Source of the DNA: Betaproteobacteria bacterium UBA1934
Lineage (GTDB): Bacteria > Pseudomonadota > Gammaproteobacteria > Burkholderiales > Rhodocyclaceae
NCBI GenBank assembly: GCA_002337055.1
Contig: DDFG01000005.1
Coordinates: 323,037-387,036 of the forward strand
DNA: 64,000 nt
Direction of reading: 5' to 3'
The notes below the pieces were generated by a model. The model was not told the origin of the DNA. It did no database searches and saw only the letters and a list, made by a program, of their open reading frames with translations. The translations under genes and the position numbers were made by a program. Below, piece after piece: positions 8,679-17,494 of this stretch (its first letter is position 1; every line of letters begins with the position of its first letter).

Positions 8679-9035
8679 TCAAGCCATGGCGGTTGCCAGA
8701 TTGTTCGGGCGCATGCCCTGCTTTCCCACCTTTGCCATGCGATCCACTTGCTTGCCAACGGCATGATGCACGCGATCTGCGGCACGATGGATCGATTCCA
8801 TCGTGCTCGCGCCTAGCTCCTCGATCACGAGCACGGAATCATCTCTGAGCCGCAAGACCACACGGCACAGTTTATCGACGCCGCCACGGTTGGGACCGTT
8901 GATGTCGTGCATGCGGACATTCACCTCTCGCACGGCGTGATCAAAGCGCCCAAGTGTGGCGCGCAACCTGTCAATTGCAAAGGAACGCAGCTTGGTGGCG
9001 CGAACCAGACCTTTCACCTGAACTTGAATGCGCAT
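8679..9035 (-). CDS. HPF/RaiA-like ribosome-associated protein
   Basis: A 118-residue protein starting MRIQVQVKGLV. AAGGAG sits six bases before the ATG at 9035, which is why the longer upstream readings are not chosen. The fold pattern (beta strand, helix LRSFAIDRLRATLGRF, strand VREVNVRMHDINGPNRGGVDKLCRVVL, then helix) is that of the sigma-54 modulation/S30EA family, whose members bind the 30S subunit and slow or hibernate ribosomes. The C-terminus extends past the usual short form. It is divergent from an NhaR-type regulator, which may control it. Confidence 0.75.
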   Translation of the reverse strand: MRIQVQVKGLVRATKLRSFAIDRLRATLGRFDHAVREVNVRMHDINGPNRGGVDKLCRVVLRLRDDSVLVIEELGASTMESIHRAADRVHHAVGKQVDRMAKVGKQGMRPNNLATAMA

Positions 9036-9109
9036 TTCCATCTCCTTCCCAAATCCGCAGCAAAGCCTGCGTAGGGGCAATGTAAGGCACAAACCAATTC
9101 AAATAAATT

Positions 9110-9133
9110 CGTATTATCGGTATGTACAATACG
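9110..9133. promoter_or_regulatory. Inverted repeat CGTATT-N12-AATACG, likely LysR-type operator
   Basis: CGTATT (9110-9115) and AATACG (9128-9133) are exact inverted arms in the gap between the HPF-like gene and the divergent regulator gene. Spacing and position fit the binding sites of LysR-type regulators, which usually control themselves and the divergent neighbour. Confidence 0.55.
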
Positions 9134-9158
9134 GATTTTGCGCAGTGAATATGGCCTG

Positions 9159-10037
9159 ATGAACTTCAAACACCTTTACTATTTCTGGAAGGTCGCAAAG
9201 CATGGCGGCGTGATGCGAGCGAGCGAGGCTATTCATATCTCGCCGCAAACACTGAGCGGCCAGATCAAGCAGCTGGAAAGCAGGGTCGGCACCAGGCTGT
9301 TCAGGCGTCAGGGCCGCCAGCTAGAGCTCACGGATGCCGGCAAGTTGGCGCTGGGCTATGCCGAAGAGATGTTTGCACTGGGCACCGAACTCGACCAGGT
9401 TTTGCGGGATTTCCCTCAAGGACGTACCCTTGAATTCCGGGTTGGCGTTTCGGATGCCCTACCCAAGGCACTGGCATACCGTTTCCTGCGGCCGGCGGTG
9501 GCGCTCGAAGAGACCGTCCGCATTGTCTGCCGTGAATGGCGTCTCGACCGGCTGCTCGCCGAACTGGCGCTGCACCACCTTGATCTCGTCATTTCCGACG
9601 CACCCGTTCCCGCCAATCTGGGCATCAAGGCGCATAGCCGCGTGTTGGCCGACTCCAGCGTGAGTTTTCTGGCACATCCCGATCTCGCGCAGAAATCCTC
9701 GCTGCCATTTCCCCGCAATCTGGAGCGGCTTCCGATGCTATTGCCCGGCGAAGACTCGGCCACGCGCAAGATTCTCTCCGAGTGGCTGGATCAGCAACGG
9801 CTCAAGGTATCGGTGGTCGGCGAATTCGACGATGCTGCGCTGATGGCCGCCTTCGGGCGGGAAGCGGTTGGCGTGTTTCCGGTGCCCACCCTACTTGCAC
9901 AAGAACTGTCGCAAACCGGCGACCTCGCTTCGATCGGGTGCGTGGAATCCCTCCGCATCCGCTACTACGCATTGACCGTTCAGCGCAGGATTACGCACCC
10001 CTGCGTACAGGCCATCACCTCGTTGTCCAAAGACTGA
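9159..10037 (+). CDS. nhaR: LysR-family regulator of the NhaR type
   Basis: A 292-residue regulator. The ATG at 9159 gives the start MNFKHLYYFWKVAKHGGVM that is characteristic of NhaR. The helix-turn-helix covers about residues 5-60 (SEAIHISPQTLSGQIKQLESRVGTRLFRR), followed by a LysR effector domain from about residue 90. In enteric bacteria NhaR responds to sodium and activates nhaA; no nhaA is visible here. The divergent target is instead an HPF-like ribosome protein, so the regulon may differ. The ribosome-binding site is weak, and an earlier TTG at 9138 is less likely. Confidence 0.8.
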   Translation: MNFKHLYYFWKVAKHGGVMRASEAIHISPQTLSGQIKQLESRVGTRLFRRQGRQLELTDAGKLALGYAEEMFALGTELDQVLRDFPQGRTLEFRVGVSDALPKALAYRFLRPAVALEETVRIVCREWRLDRLLAELALHHLDLVISDAPVPANLGIKAHSRVLADSSVSFLAHPDLAQKSSLPFPRNLERLPMLLPGEDSATRKILSEWLDQQRLKVSVVGEFDDAALMAAFGREAVGVFPVPTLLAQELSQTGDLASIGCVESLRIRYYALTVQRRITHPCVQAITSLSKD

Positions 10038-10106
10038 AGCTCCGACCACCACAACTTTGAACAGGCACGAAAAGTGCTGATTGTTGCACATCAACAAGGA
10101 GGCATC

Positions 10107-10322
10107 ATGACCGTTAGTTCCATTCTTGCCGCGGGCATGCAGAGCATGCAGACCAGCATCAACCGGGCCACTCTCGCCGGAAGCCGCCTGAATGCCGAAG
10201 AAGATGATCTGGCGGCGCGCATGGTGGCCATGCAACAAGGGGCAAACGAAGCCAAGATCGCGGCGCAGGTAATCAAAACCGGCGATCAAATGCTGGGTAC
10301 GGTAATCGATATCCGGGGCTGA
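10107..10322 (+). CDS. Small YjfB-like putative motility protein
   Basis: A 71-residue protein beginning MTVSSILAAGMQSMQTSINR. AAGGAGG lies seven bases before the ATG at 10107. The helical, amphipathic sequence and the tail AAQVIKTGDQMLGTVIDI match the small YjfB motility family known mainly from Bacillus and many flagellated bacteria. Its role there is poorly known. No other flagellar gene is in the window. A short hairpin follows directly. Confidence 0.6.
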   Translation: MTVSSILAAGMQSMQTSINRATLAGSRLNAEEDDLAARMVAMQQGANEAKIAAQVIKTGDQMLGTVIDIRG

Positions 10323-10782
10323 TCTTGCCGGCATGCCGGCTTTTCTTGCCGCCGGCTCCGAAGCGCACGCTCACAGCAGCCGTGCGACGCGCAGAAGACA
10401 CCCGCCCAGACTGCCCCGGGTGAACCGGCAAGTGTTTCGCCGCCAATACCCGCCAGGTTTTTCACTCCCGCAATCAAGGCCTCGCTGTCGCGCACCCTCT
10501 CATCGCCGGCCCGCTCCAACGCATCGTTCTCGTGCCGTAACCTGGCCAGTTCGCTGCGCGCGGTGGCAAGTTCATTCATTGCGAACGCGAACTCGCGCCG
10601 TGCCGCTTCAACAAGACGGTTTGTTCAGCATTCTTGTTGTCTCCCGTTTCCGCAGTTTTTCCATCATAGTAGCTGACCGCAAGAAAGTCGTGGGGATGCG
10701 CCTGGTTCACCATTTTGATGAATCTGGCAAATCGATTCGATCCACACATTTCCGCCAACCTGCCAGGCACCGCTTTGGCCAA
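10286..10782 (-). other. Two weak overlapping small reading frames in an otherwise empty stretch
   Basis: The 583 bases between 10323 and 10905 hold no convincing gene. On the minus strand a 68-residue frame (10782-10576, SYYDGKTAETG near residue 40) ends in an ATGA overlap with a 97-residue frame (10579-10286). The second frame begins with a coiled-coil-like run LARLRHENDALERAGDERV. The overlap resembles translational coupling, but starts are poor (TTG for the first), the second runs back into the YjfB-like gene, and no family is recognised. They may be gene remnants. Confidence 0.25.
10327..10344 (+). terminator. Short terminator after the YjfB-like gene
   Basis: GCCGG-CATG-CCGGC followed by TTTT, five bases after the stop codon region. 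The stem is short but all G-C. Confidence 0.5.
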
Positions 10783-10905
10783 GAAGGGGCACCAAGACGC
10801 ACTAAAAAAGTGCGCACTAAGCTAAAGCCCCCTTGAATACAGGGCCAGAGCAGATGGCACACTTCCCGCTAGAGGAACGTAAACAGCCTATTGAGGAGCT
10901 TTCCC

Positions 10906-12324
10906 TTGAGCAAGGCACCCGCATTCTTCGATGAAATGCATGAGTGCGACCGGGTTCGCACTCATTATCAGGATTACGCCGCCTGGTTGCGCGCCATGCC
11001 GCCCGAACGTCTAGCCGCCAAACGCGCCGAGGCGGATGCGCTGTTTCATCGCTTTGGCATCACTTTTGCCGTCTATGGCGAAGGCGAAGGCACGGAGCGG
11101 CTGATTCCGTTTGACATCATCCCGCGCATCATCCCGGCCACGGAGTGGAAACAGCTGGCGGATGGCCTCCGCCAACGCGTCCGTGCGCTTAACGCCTTTA
11201 TCGGTGACATCTATCACGGCCAGGCGATTCTCAAAGCCGGGGTGATCCCGGAGGAGCAGGTGCTGTGCAATGTGCAGTACCGCCCTGAAATGCAGGGTGT
11301 GGATGTTCCCGGCGGCATCTACGCGCACATTGCCGGCGTGGACGTGGTGCGGGCGGGGGCGGGCGAGTTCTATGTGCTGGAAGACAACCTGCGCGTCCCC
11401 TCCGGCGTTTCCTACATGCTCGAAGATCGGCGCATGATGATGCGCCTTTTTCCGGAGCTGTTCGCGCGTAACAAGGTCGCGCCGGTCGAGCATTACCCGG
11501 ACCTGCTGCTCGATACCCTGCGCGGCGTGGCGCCGCTCGGCGTCGCCGATCCCACGGTGGTGGTGCTGACGCCGGGAGCCTTCAACAGCGCCTATTTCGA
11601 GCACGCCTTCCTCGCCCAGCAGATGGGTGTCGAACTGGTCGAGGGACAAGATCTTTTCGTTGAAGACGAACAGGTTTTCATGCGGACGACGCAGGGCCCG
11701 CAACGGGTCGACGTCATCTATCGCCGGATTGACGACGATTTTCTGGATCCGCTCGCCTTCCGCCCCGATTCCATGCTCGGCGTGCCGGGGCTGCTCTCCG
11801 CCTACCGCGCCGGGCGGGTCACCCTGTCGAATGCCATCGGCACCGGGGTGGCCGACGACAAGTCGATCTATCCGTTCGTGCCTGACATGGTGCGTTTCTA
11901 TCTCGGCGAAGAACCCATCCTCAACAATGTGCCGACCTGGCAATGCCGCCGTCCGGACGATCTGGCGCATGTGCTGGCGCATCTGCCGGAACTGGTCGTG
12001 AAGGAAGTGCACGGCGCCGGCGGCTACGGCATGCTGGTCGGCCCGGCAGCGACCAAGTCGGAAATCGAGAAATTCCGCCAGTTGCTGCTGGCCTTCCCGG
12101 AACGTTACATCGCCCAACCGACCCTGGCGTTATCCACCTGCCCGACCTTCGTCGAATCGGGCGTCGCACCCCGCCATATCGATCTGCGACCCTTTGTGCT
12201 CTCGGGGCGGGAAGTGCGTTTCGTGCCGGGAGGGCTGACCCGCGTCGCGCTGAAAGCCGGTTCGCTGGTGGTGAATTCGTCGCAGGGCGGCGGCACCAAG
12301 GACACCTGGGTTCTGGAGGACTGA
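10906..12324 (+). CDS. Circularly permuted ATP-grasp protein of the Anbu operon
   Basis: A 472-residue soluble protein of the circularly permuted ATP-grasp type 2 family (DUF404/DUF407). Visible landmarks are FGITFAVYGEGEGTERLIPFDIIPRII near residue 50, the ATP-binding-like LEDNLRVPSGVSYMLEDRRMM near 160, GPQRVDVIYRRIDDDFLDPL near 265 and VVKEVHGAGGYGMLVGP near 365. Such proteins are thought to join amino acids or peptides using ATP. The TTG at 10906 is chosen because GAGGAG lies seven bases upstream; a TTG at 10891 has none. It heads four genes ending in Anbu, a conserved set. The reaction has not been shown for this family member. Confidence 0.88.
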   Translation: MSKAPAFFDEMHECDRVRTHYQDYAAWLRAMPPERLAAKRAEADALFHRFGITFAVYGEGEGTERLIPFDIIPRIIPATEWKQLADGLRQRVRALNAFIGDIYHGQAILKAGVIPEEQVLCNVQYRPEMQGVDVPGGIYAHIAGVDVVRAGAGEFYVLEDNLRVPSGVSYMLEDRRMMMRLFPELFARNKVAPVEHYPDLLLDTLRGVAPLGVADPTVVVLTPGAFNSAYFEHAFLAQQMGVELVEGQDLFVEDEQVFMRTTQGPQRVDVIYRRIDDDFLDPLAFRPDSMLGVPGLLSAYRAGRVTLSNAIGTGVADDKSIYPFVPDMVRFYLGEEPILNNVPTWQCRRPDDLAHVLAHLPELVVKEVHGAGGYGMLVGPAATKSEIEKFRQLLLAFPERYIAQPTLALSTCPTFVESGVAPRHIDLRPFVLSGREVRFVPGGLTRVALKAGSLVVNSSQGGGTKDTWVLED

Positions 12325-12326
12325 CC

Positions 12327-13277
12327 ATGCTGTCACGCACCGCCGATCATCTTTACTGGATGGCCCGCCTGATGGAACGGGCCGAAAATATGGCGCGCAT
12401 GCTGGACACCAGCCACCGTGTGTCGTTGATGCCGCAGAGCGGCGACGCCGCGCCCGACAGCGCCTGGCGTTCGCTGCTCGCCAATCTGGGGCTGGATGAA
12501 GCCTACGCCGCACGCTACGGCAAAATCACCTCGGAATCGCTGCTCGATTTCATGATCTTCTCGCAGGACAACCCCTCCAGCATTGCCAACTGCCTGCGTG
12601 GCGCCCGCGAAAACGCGCACGCGGTACGCGGAACGCTGACCTCGGAGGTCTGGGAAGCGACCAACGCCACCTGGCTGGCCATGCGAGAACAAAATCCGGC
12701 CACTTTGCTCGAACGCGGCCCAGGCGAGTTCTTTGAATGGGTCAAATACCGTTCGCATCTCTCTCGCGGCGCGGCGTTGGGCACCATGATGGCAGACGAA
12801 GGCCTGCGTTTCATGCGTCTGGGCACTTTCCTCGAACGCGCCGACAACACGGCGCGGATTCTCGATACCAAATTTCGCACCCTGCCGGCCGACACCGAAC
12901 TGGCTGCGCCCGCCCCCGACTACTACCCGTGGAGTGCGCTACTGCATTCGGTTTCGGCCTTTGAAACCTATCGCAAGGCCTACCGTGATCTGATTTCACC
13001 GCAGCGGGTGGCCGATCTGTTGATCCTGCGCCCGGATATGCCACGCTCGCTGAGCCGCTGCATGAAAGAGGTGTATGCCAACTTGCAGGCCTTGGCCAAC
13101 CGCCGTTCAGTCGAGACCGAACGGCGGGCCGGCGAACTGGAAGCGGAGTTACGCTTCGCCCGCATCGAAAATCTGGTCGAGGGCGGGCTGCCGCGCTGGC
13201 TGGACCGCTTTCTCGACCGCATCGCCGATCTGGGCGGGCGGATCGCCGACGATTTCCTGGTTCCCGTTTCGCGTTAA
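12327..13277 (+). CDS. Alpha-E domain protein (DUF403) of the Anbu operon
   Basis: A 316-residue, mostly helical protein. MLSRTADHLYWMARLMERAENMARML at the start and RFMRLGTFLERADNTARILDTKFRTL near residue 170 are the two halves of the alpha-E motif, each with a Glu-Arg-Ala helix. The ATG at 12327 follows the ATP-grasp stop by two bases, with GGAGG just upstream. The family always travels with the permuted ATP-grasp protein, and the pair is proposed to form a peptide ligase-like complex. Biochemical role unknown. Confidence 0.9.
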   Translation: MLSRTADHLYWMARLMERAENMARMLDTSHRVSLMPQSGDAAPDSAWRSLLANLGLDEAYAARYGKITSESLLDFMIFSQDNPSSIANCLRGARENAHAVRGTLTSEVWEATNATWLAMREQNPATLLERGPGEFFEWVKYRSHLSRGAALGTMMADEGLRFMRLGTFLERADNTARILDTKFRTLPADTELAAPAPDYYPWSALLHSVSAFETYRKAYRDLISPQRVADLLILRPDMPRSLSRCMKEVYANLQALANRRSVETERRAGELEAELRFARIENLVEGGLPRWLDRFLDRIADLGGRIADDFLVPVSR

Positions 13278-13292
13278 AGTCTGCCCCCCACC

Positions 13293-14114
13293 ATGCGCCT
13301 GCACATCCATCACGCCACCCGCTACCGGTATCTGGAACCGGCCTCCTACAGCATTCAGCACCTGCGCCTGACCCCTCGGCTCGACCCGTGCCAGCAAACG
13401 CTGGGATGGCGCGTCACCGCACCGGGCAATCCCCGTCCTCAGCGCGACGCCCACGGCAACCTGATGCACACCATGACGCTGACTGCACCGCACGACGAAA
13501 TCGCGCTGATTGTCGATGGCGAGGTCGATACGCTGGACACACCTATCCTGCTGCCGCGTGGCGATGATGTCTCGCCGCTGGCATACCTGGCGGATTCTCC
13601 GCTCGCCACGCCGGACGAGGCCATCGCCGCCTTCGCCACCGCAGCCGCCGGCTCAGGCGCGGCCCGCGAAAAAGCAATGCGCCTGATGGAAGCCGTCGCC
13701 GCCGCCATTGCCTATGAACCGGGGAGCACTGCGGTACACCACACTGCCACTGAGGTCTTCGCGCAAAAATCGGGGGTCTGCCAGGATCTGGCGCACGTCT
13801 TCGTCGCGGCCTGCCGCGCCGTCGGGTTGCCCGCCCGCTACGTCAGCGGCTACTTGCTCACCGAGGTCGACCATGTTGCCAGCCACGCCTGGGCCGATGT
13901 CTGGCTGAACGACGAAGACGGCTGGCTGGCCTGCGACGTGACACACAACTGTCTGGCCTACGGAAATTTCTGCCGGCTGGCGGTCGGACGGGACTATCTC
14001 GACGCCTGCCCCGTGCGCGGCATCCGGCGGGGCGGACAGGGCGAGATGATGGAAGTGCGCGTCGTCGTCGCCGATTCGCGCGAGGCCATGCAACAGGCGC
14101 AACAGCAGCAGTAG
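13293..14114 (+). CDS. Transglutaminase-like cysteine protease of the Anbu operon
   Basis: A 273-residue protein. The N-terminal beta domain starts MRLHIHHATRYRYLEPASYS, as in bacterial transglutaminase-like proteins. The catalytic triad region is visible: Cys in KSGVCQDLAHVFVAACRAVGLPARYVSGY (about residues 160-188), His in ASHAWADVWL and Asp in WLACDVTHN. No signal peptide, so cytoplasmic. It follows the alpha-E gene by 15 bases and precedes Anbu. In this context it is likely a peptidase or amidase acting on the products of the ATP-grasp system. Confidence 0.88.
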   Translation: MRLHIHHATRYRYLEPASYSIQHLRLTPRLDPCQQTLGWRVTAPGNPRPQRDAHGNLMHTMTLTAPHDEIALIVDGEVDTLDTPILLPRGDDVSPLAYLADSPLATPDEAIAAFATAAAGSGAAREKAMRLMEAVAAAIAYEPGSTAVHHTATEVFAQKSGVCQDLAHVFVAACRAVGLPARYVSGYLLTEVDHVASHAWADVWLNDEDGWLACDVTHNCLAYGNFCRLAVGRDYLDACPVRGIRRGGQGEMMEVRVVVADSREAMQQAQQQQ

Positions 14115-14182
14115 GCGCCCTCCTGCTTTGCCGAACGCCGCGCGTGATGTACGCTGGCGGCACATATCCATAAGGAGACACG

Positions 14183-14911
14183 ATGACTTACTGCGTCGGC
14201 ATGCTGCTGGACGAGGGCATGGTCTTTTTGTCCGATTCGCGCACCAATGCGGGAGTCGACCAGATCAACACTTTCCGCAAGATGTATCTGTTCGAGCGCC
14301 CCGGCGAACGCGCCCTGGCGCTGATGACGTCGGGCAACCTGGCGATCACGCAGAGCCTGGTGTCCATCCTCAATGAAGATATCGAGGCCGGCGATGACCG
14401 CCCCAGCCTGATGAACGCCACCAACATGTTCGAGGCGGCGCGCGCGGTCGGCAACGCCATTCGCAGCGTGCATATGCGCGACGCCGAGGCGCTCAAGGCG
14501 TTCGGTATCGACTTCACCGCCGCGCTGATACTCGGTGGCCAGATTGGCAGCGAGAAGCCCCGCCTGTTCTCGATTTACGCTGCCGGCAACTTTATAGAAG
14601 CGACGCCGGAAACGCCGTATTTCCAGATCGGTGAATCAAAGTATGGCAAGCCCATCATCGACCGCGTCATCAAGCCCTCCACCCCGCTTGCACAAGCCGC
14701 GAAGTGCGCGCTGATCTCGATGGATTCAACCATACGCTCCAACCTTTCGGTCGCCCCACCGCTTGATCTGGTCATCATCCGGCGCGATGAATTGCGGGTA
14801 GGCAGCCAACAAATCCTGGATGCCGAGAACCCCTATCTGCGCATGGTGCATCAACGCTGGGGAGAAGCGCTGCGCGAAGCCTTTGGCGACCTGCCCGACC
14901 CTCAGGTGTGA
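14183..14911 (+). CDS. anbu: Anbu, proteasome-type protease
   Basis: A 242-residue protein of the Anbu (ancestral beta subunit) group of the Ntn-hydrolase proteasome fold. It begins MTYCVGMLLDEGMVFLSDSR, so removal of Met exposes Thr2, the expected nucleophile, with no propeptide. SRTNAGVDQINTFRKM holds the conserved Asp and Lys region of proteasome beta subunits, and ALMTSGNLAITQSL is the core strand. AAGGAGACACG precedes the ATG. It is the last gene of the four-gene cluster. Published Anbu structures form open-ring or helical assemblies; its in vivo substrate is not known. HslV is encoded separately at 59979. Confidence 0.93.
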   Translation: MTYCVGMLLDEGMVFLSDSRTNAGVDQINTFRKMYLFERPGERALALMTSGNLAITQSLVSILNEDIEAGDDRPSLMNATNMFEAARAVGNAIRSVHMRDAEALKAFGIDFTAALILGGQIGSEKPRLFSIYAAGNFIEATPETPYFQIGESKYGKPIIDRVIKPSTPLAQAAKCALISMDSTIRSNLSVAPPLDLVIIRRDELRVGSQQILDAENPYLRMVHQRWGEALREAFGDLPDPQV

Positions 14912-15357
14912 GGCAGATTGGCCACAAAGCCCGCCACCTCGTCTTCGCTCTCCACCACCTCAAATGCACCGCCCACCGTTTCGGGAATCGCCAGCGGACG
15001 CCCGCTCTTCAGGCTGACAAAGATCCAGCGGGTTTCAGCGCGGGCCAGGGCCTGACCATCGGCAGCACGCAGAAAAAGATAGCGACGCAGCGAACTGCGC
15101 TTTTCCATATCCGCCACCCAGGTACACACGGTCAGAGTGTCGCCGAGAAAGGCCGGGCGCAGATATTCGATGAAATGCGACTTCACGTACCAGGATTCAC
15201 CGCACTCGAGATAGCGCGCCATTGGCCAGCCTTGGGCGGAAGAATGCTCGATGGCGACTTCCTGCATCCAGCGCAGGTATTCCTGGTTATTGACGTGCCG
15301 ATGCACATCGATCGCTTCTTCACCCACTTCCTGCGTTTTGACGTAAATTCTCGGCAA
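14902..15357 (-). CDS. Acyl-CoA thioesterase, hotdog fold
   Basis: A 151-residue protein of the 4-hydroxybenzoyl-CoA thioesterase-like family. VHRHVNNQEYLRWMQEVAIEHS near residue 20 contains the Asn-Asn/Tyr motif and the hotdog helix, with a typical length. The TTG start at 15357 has AGGGAGG five bases upstream; a longer reading to 15495 has no support and would cover the neighbour's leader. It cleaves an acyl-CoA thioester in the cytoplasm; substrate unknown. Its end overlaps the end of the Anbu gene by 10 bases. Confidence 0.82.
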   Translation of the reverse strand: MPRIYVKTQEVGEEAIDVHRHVNNQEYLRWMQEVAIEHSSAQGWPMARYLECGESWYVKSHFIEYLRPAFLGDTLTVCTWVADMEKRSSLRRYLFLRAADGQALARAETRWIFVSLKSGRPLAIPETVGGAFEVVESEDEVAGFVANLPHT

Positions 15358-15446
15358 CGCGGCCTCCCTGATGTCTAGGCACGCGGCAGCATAGCGCGAA
15401 ACCGAAACCGGGTGCGAGGTTCCAAACGCACCCCCAAGGAATTTTG

Positions 15447-16271
15447 ATGACCCACCTGCTTCACCTTCTGCTCCTGGCTTGTGCGCTGTTCGCACGGGCC
15501 GCAGCGGCCGCCGACCCTCTACCGATTTTCGACGCGCACCTGCACTACAATCGCGAGCCGGATTACCACTTTTCGCTCGACAAAGTGCTTGCGTTGCTGC
15601 GCGAGCAACGGATCAGTGGCGTCCTCGCTTCCAGCCGCCCCAACGACGGCACGCGCTTGCTCGCCGAAGCCAAGCCGCCTGGCTTGCAGGTGGTTCCCTT
15701 TATTCGCCCCTATGTCGTGCGCGGCGACATGCAGAGCTGGTTTGGTGACCCCAAGATGTACGCCCTGATCGAGCGCGAGTACCAGCGGGGATACTATCGA
15801 GGCATCGGTGAGTTTCATTTGTACGGACAGGCAGCGGCATCCCCCTGGGTAAAGAAAACGGTTGATTTTAGCGTCGCCCACCGTCTGGTGTTGCACGCCC
15901 ACACCGACGAAGAGGCTCTGGAAATCCTGTTTTCGCACGCCCCCAACGCGCGCATCATCTGGGCACACACGGGGTTCTCGACGGCCCCTGACAAGGTCGC
16001 CGCCTACCTTGAGCGTTACCCCGGATTATGGTGCGAACTCTCCTACCGCACGGGCCTCACCGACCGACAAGGCCGCCTTTCGCCTGAATGGCGCAACCTG
16101 TTCGAACGTTTTCCCGGCCGATTCCTGCTCGGCTCCGATACCTGGATAGACGCCCGCTGGGACAGCTACGGCGACATCATGAGCGAATACCGCGGCTGGC
16201 TGACCCAATTGCCCCCCGCCGTCGCGCATCGCATCGCTCATGGCAATGCCGAGGCGCTGTTCGCGCGCTGA
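15447..16271 (+). CDS. Secreted amidohydrolase-family protein
   Basis: A 274-residue TIM-barrel metal hydrolase. The signal peptide MTHLLHLLLLACALFARAA is followed by DPLPIFDAHLHYN, where HLH is the first metal-binding motif. Further conserved sites are HAHTDEEALEILF near residue 150, WAHTGFS near 172 and LLGSDTWIDARWDSYG near 230, whose Asp is catalytic in this family. AAGGA lies six bases before the ATG at 15447. A periplasmic location is likely. The substrate is not evident. Confidence 0.82.
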   Translation: MTHLLHLLLLACALFARAAAAADPLPIFDAHLHYNREPDYHFSLDKVLALLREQRISGVLASSRPNDGTRLLAEAKPPGLQVVPFIRPYVVRGDMQSWFGDPKMYALIEREYQRGYYRGIGEFHLYGQAAASPWVKKTVDFSVAHRLVLHAHTDEEALEILFSHAPNARIIWAHTGFSTAPDKVAAYLERYPGLWCELSYRTGLTDRQGRLSPEWRNLFERFPGRFLLGSDTWIDARWDSYGDIMSEYRGWLTQLPPAVAHRIAHGNAEALFAR

Positions 16272-16295
16272 CGGGCTCCCGGTACAATGCCTTCC

Positions 16296-17459
16296 ATGTC
16301 CGAATTCGACCTGATCATCGTTGGCGGCGGTCTGGCCGGAGCCAGTCTGGCCGTCGCCCTGCGCGACGCGAAGCTCTCGGTGGCGCTGGTGGAACAGCGC
16401 CCTCCGCAGCGATCGGTCGGCTGGGACGCCCGCATCTATGCCATCAGCCCGGCCAATGCAGTGTTTCTGGATCGCATCGGCGCCTGGAAGCATCTCGACC
16501 GAGAGCGAATGTCGCGCATTGCGGCCATGCAGGTTTTCGGCGATACCGGTGCCCGCCTCGATTTCAGCGCCTACGAAAGCGGTGTCGACGAACTCGGCTG
16601 GATCCTCGAATCCTCGCTGATGGCCTGCGAGTTCTGGGAAGCCCTGAAACGGCAGGGCAACCTCGCCCTGTTCTGCCCAGCAGCGCCCGCCGCCCTGGCC
16701 TTCACCCCCGATGCAGCCGCCCTGACGCTCGCCGACGGCCAAAGCCTCTCGGCGCGCCTGATTATCGCCGCCGACGGCCGCGATTCCTGGGTACGCGAGC
16801 AAGCCGGTCTGGCCGCGTGGAACACGCCTTATGGCGAGCAAGGCGTCGTCGCCAACTTTGCCTGCGAACGCAGTCACCGCCAGACCGCCTTTCAGTGGTT
16901 TCGCGACGACGGCGTGCTGGCCTGGCTGCCGCTTCCCGGCGACCGTTTCTCGATGGTGTGGTCGACGCCCGATGCCCATGCCGAAACGCTCTGCGGCCTG
17001 CCCGCCGAGGCACTCTGTGAGCGTGTTGCTGCCGCGGGCAAACATCGGCTCGGCCACCTCGAATTGCTTACACCGGCAGCGGCTTTCCCGCTCCGGCTGA
17101 TGCGCGTGCCTCAAACCGTGGCGCCAAGACTGGCGCTGATCGGCGATGCCGCGCACGGCATCCATCCGCTCTCCGGCCATGGCATCAACCTCGGTTTTCA
17201 GGATGCGGCCGAACTGTCCGCGCAATTGAAAGCCGCGCCTGCCTGGCGCGATATTGGCGAATTGCGCTTTCTCGAACGCTACCAGCGCGCCAGAAAGGAA
17301 GAGACCCTGTTGCTGCAAGGCGGCACGGACGCGCTGCGCCGCCTGTTCGCCGCCGACCTGCCCGGTTTGCCCCACGTACGCAACATCGGTCTCGGCCTGA
17401 CCAACCGCCTGCCTCTCGTCAAGAGCGCGCTGGTCAGGTACGCTCTCGGCTCGCTGTAA
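16296..17459 (+). CDS. ubiH: UbiH/VisC-type FAD-dependent ubiquinone hydroxylase
   Basis: A 387-residue flavoprotein monooxygenase. MSEFDLIIVGGGLAGASLAV is the FAD-binding Rossmann start, AADGRDSWVREQAGL near residue 160 is the DG motif, and LIGDAAHGIHPLSGHGINLGFQDAAEL near 285 is the GD motif with the UbiH/F signature. It hydroxylates the aromatic ring during ubiquinone synthesis. Whether it acts at one or several ring positions cannot be read here, since the family is mixed in betaproteobacteria. An in-frame ATG nine bases earlier is possible. dsbC follows 35 bases downstream. Confidence 0.88.
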   Translation: MSEFDLIIVGGGLAGASLAVALRDAKLSVALVEQRPPQRSVGWDARIYAISPANAVFLDRIGAWKHLDRERMSRIAAMQVFGDTGARLDFSAYESGVDELGWILESSLMACEFWEALKRQGNLALFCPAAPAALAFTPDAAALTLADGQSLSARLIIAADGRDSWVREQAGLAAWNTPYGEQGVVANFACERSHRQTAFQWFRDDGVLAWLPLPGDRFSMVWSTPDAHAETLCGLPAEALCERVAAAGKHRLGHLELLTPAAAFPLRLMRVPQTVAPRLALIGDAAHGIHPLSGHGINLGFQDAAELSAQLKAAPAWRDIGELRFLERYQRARKEETLLLQGGTDALRRLFAADLPGLPHVRNIGLGLTNRLPLVKSALVRYALGSL

Positions 17460-17494
17460 TTTCGTTGCAGAATTTGTCTCACATGGAGAACCAC

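Noticed and set aside
16026..17375. 449-codon minus-strand frame opposite ubiH
   Set aside because: Shadow of ubiH; composition is low in hydrophobic core residues and without any motif.
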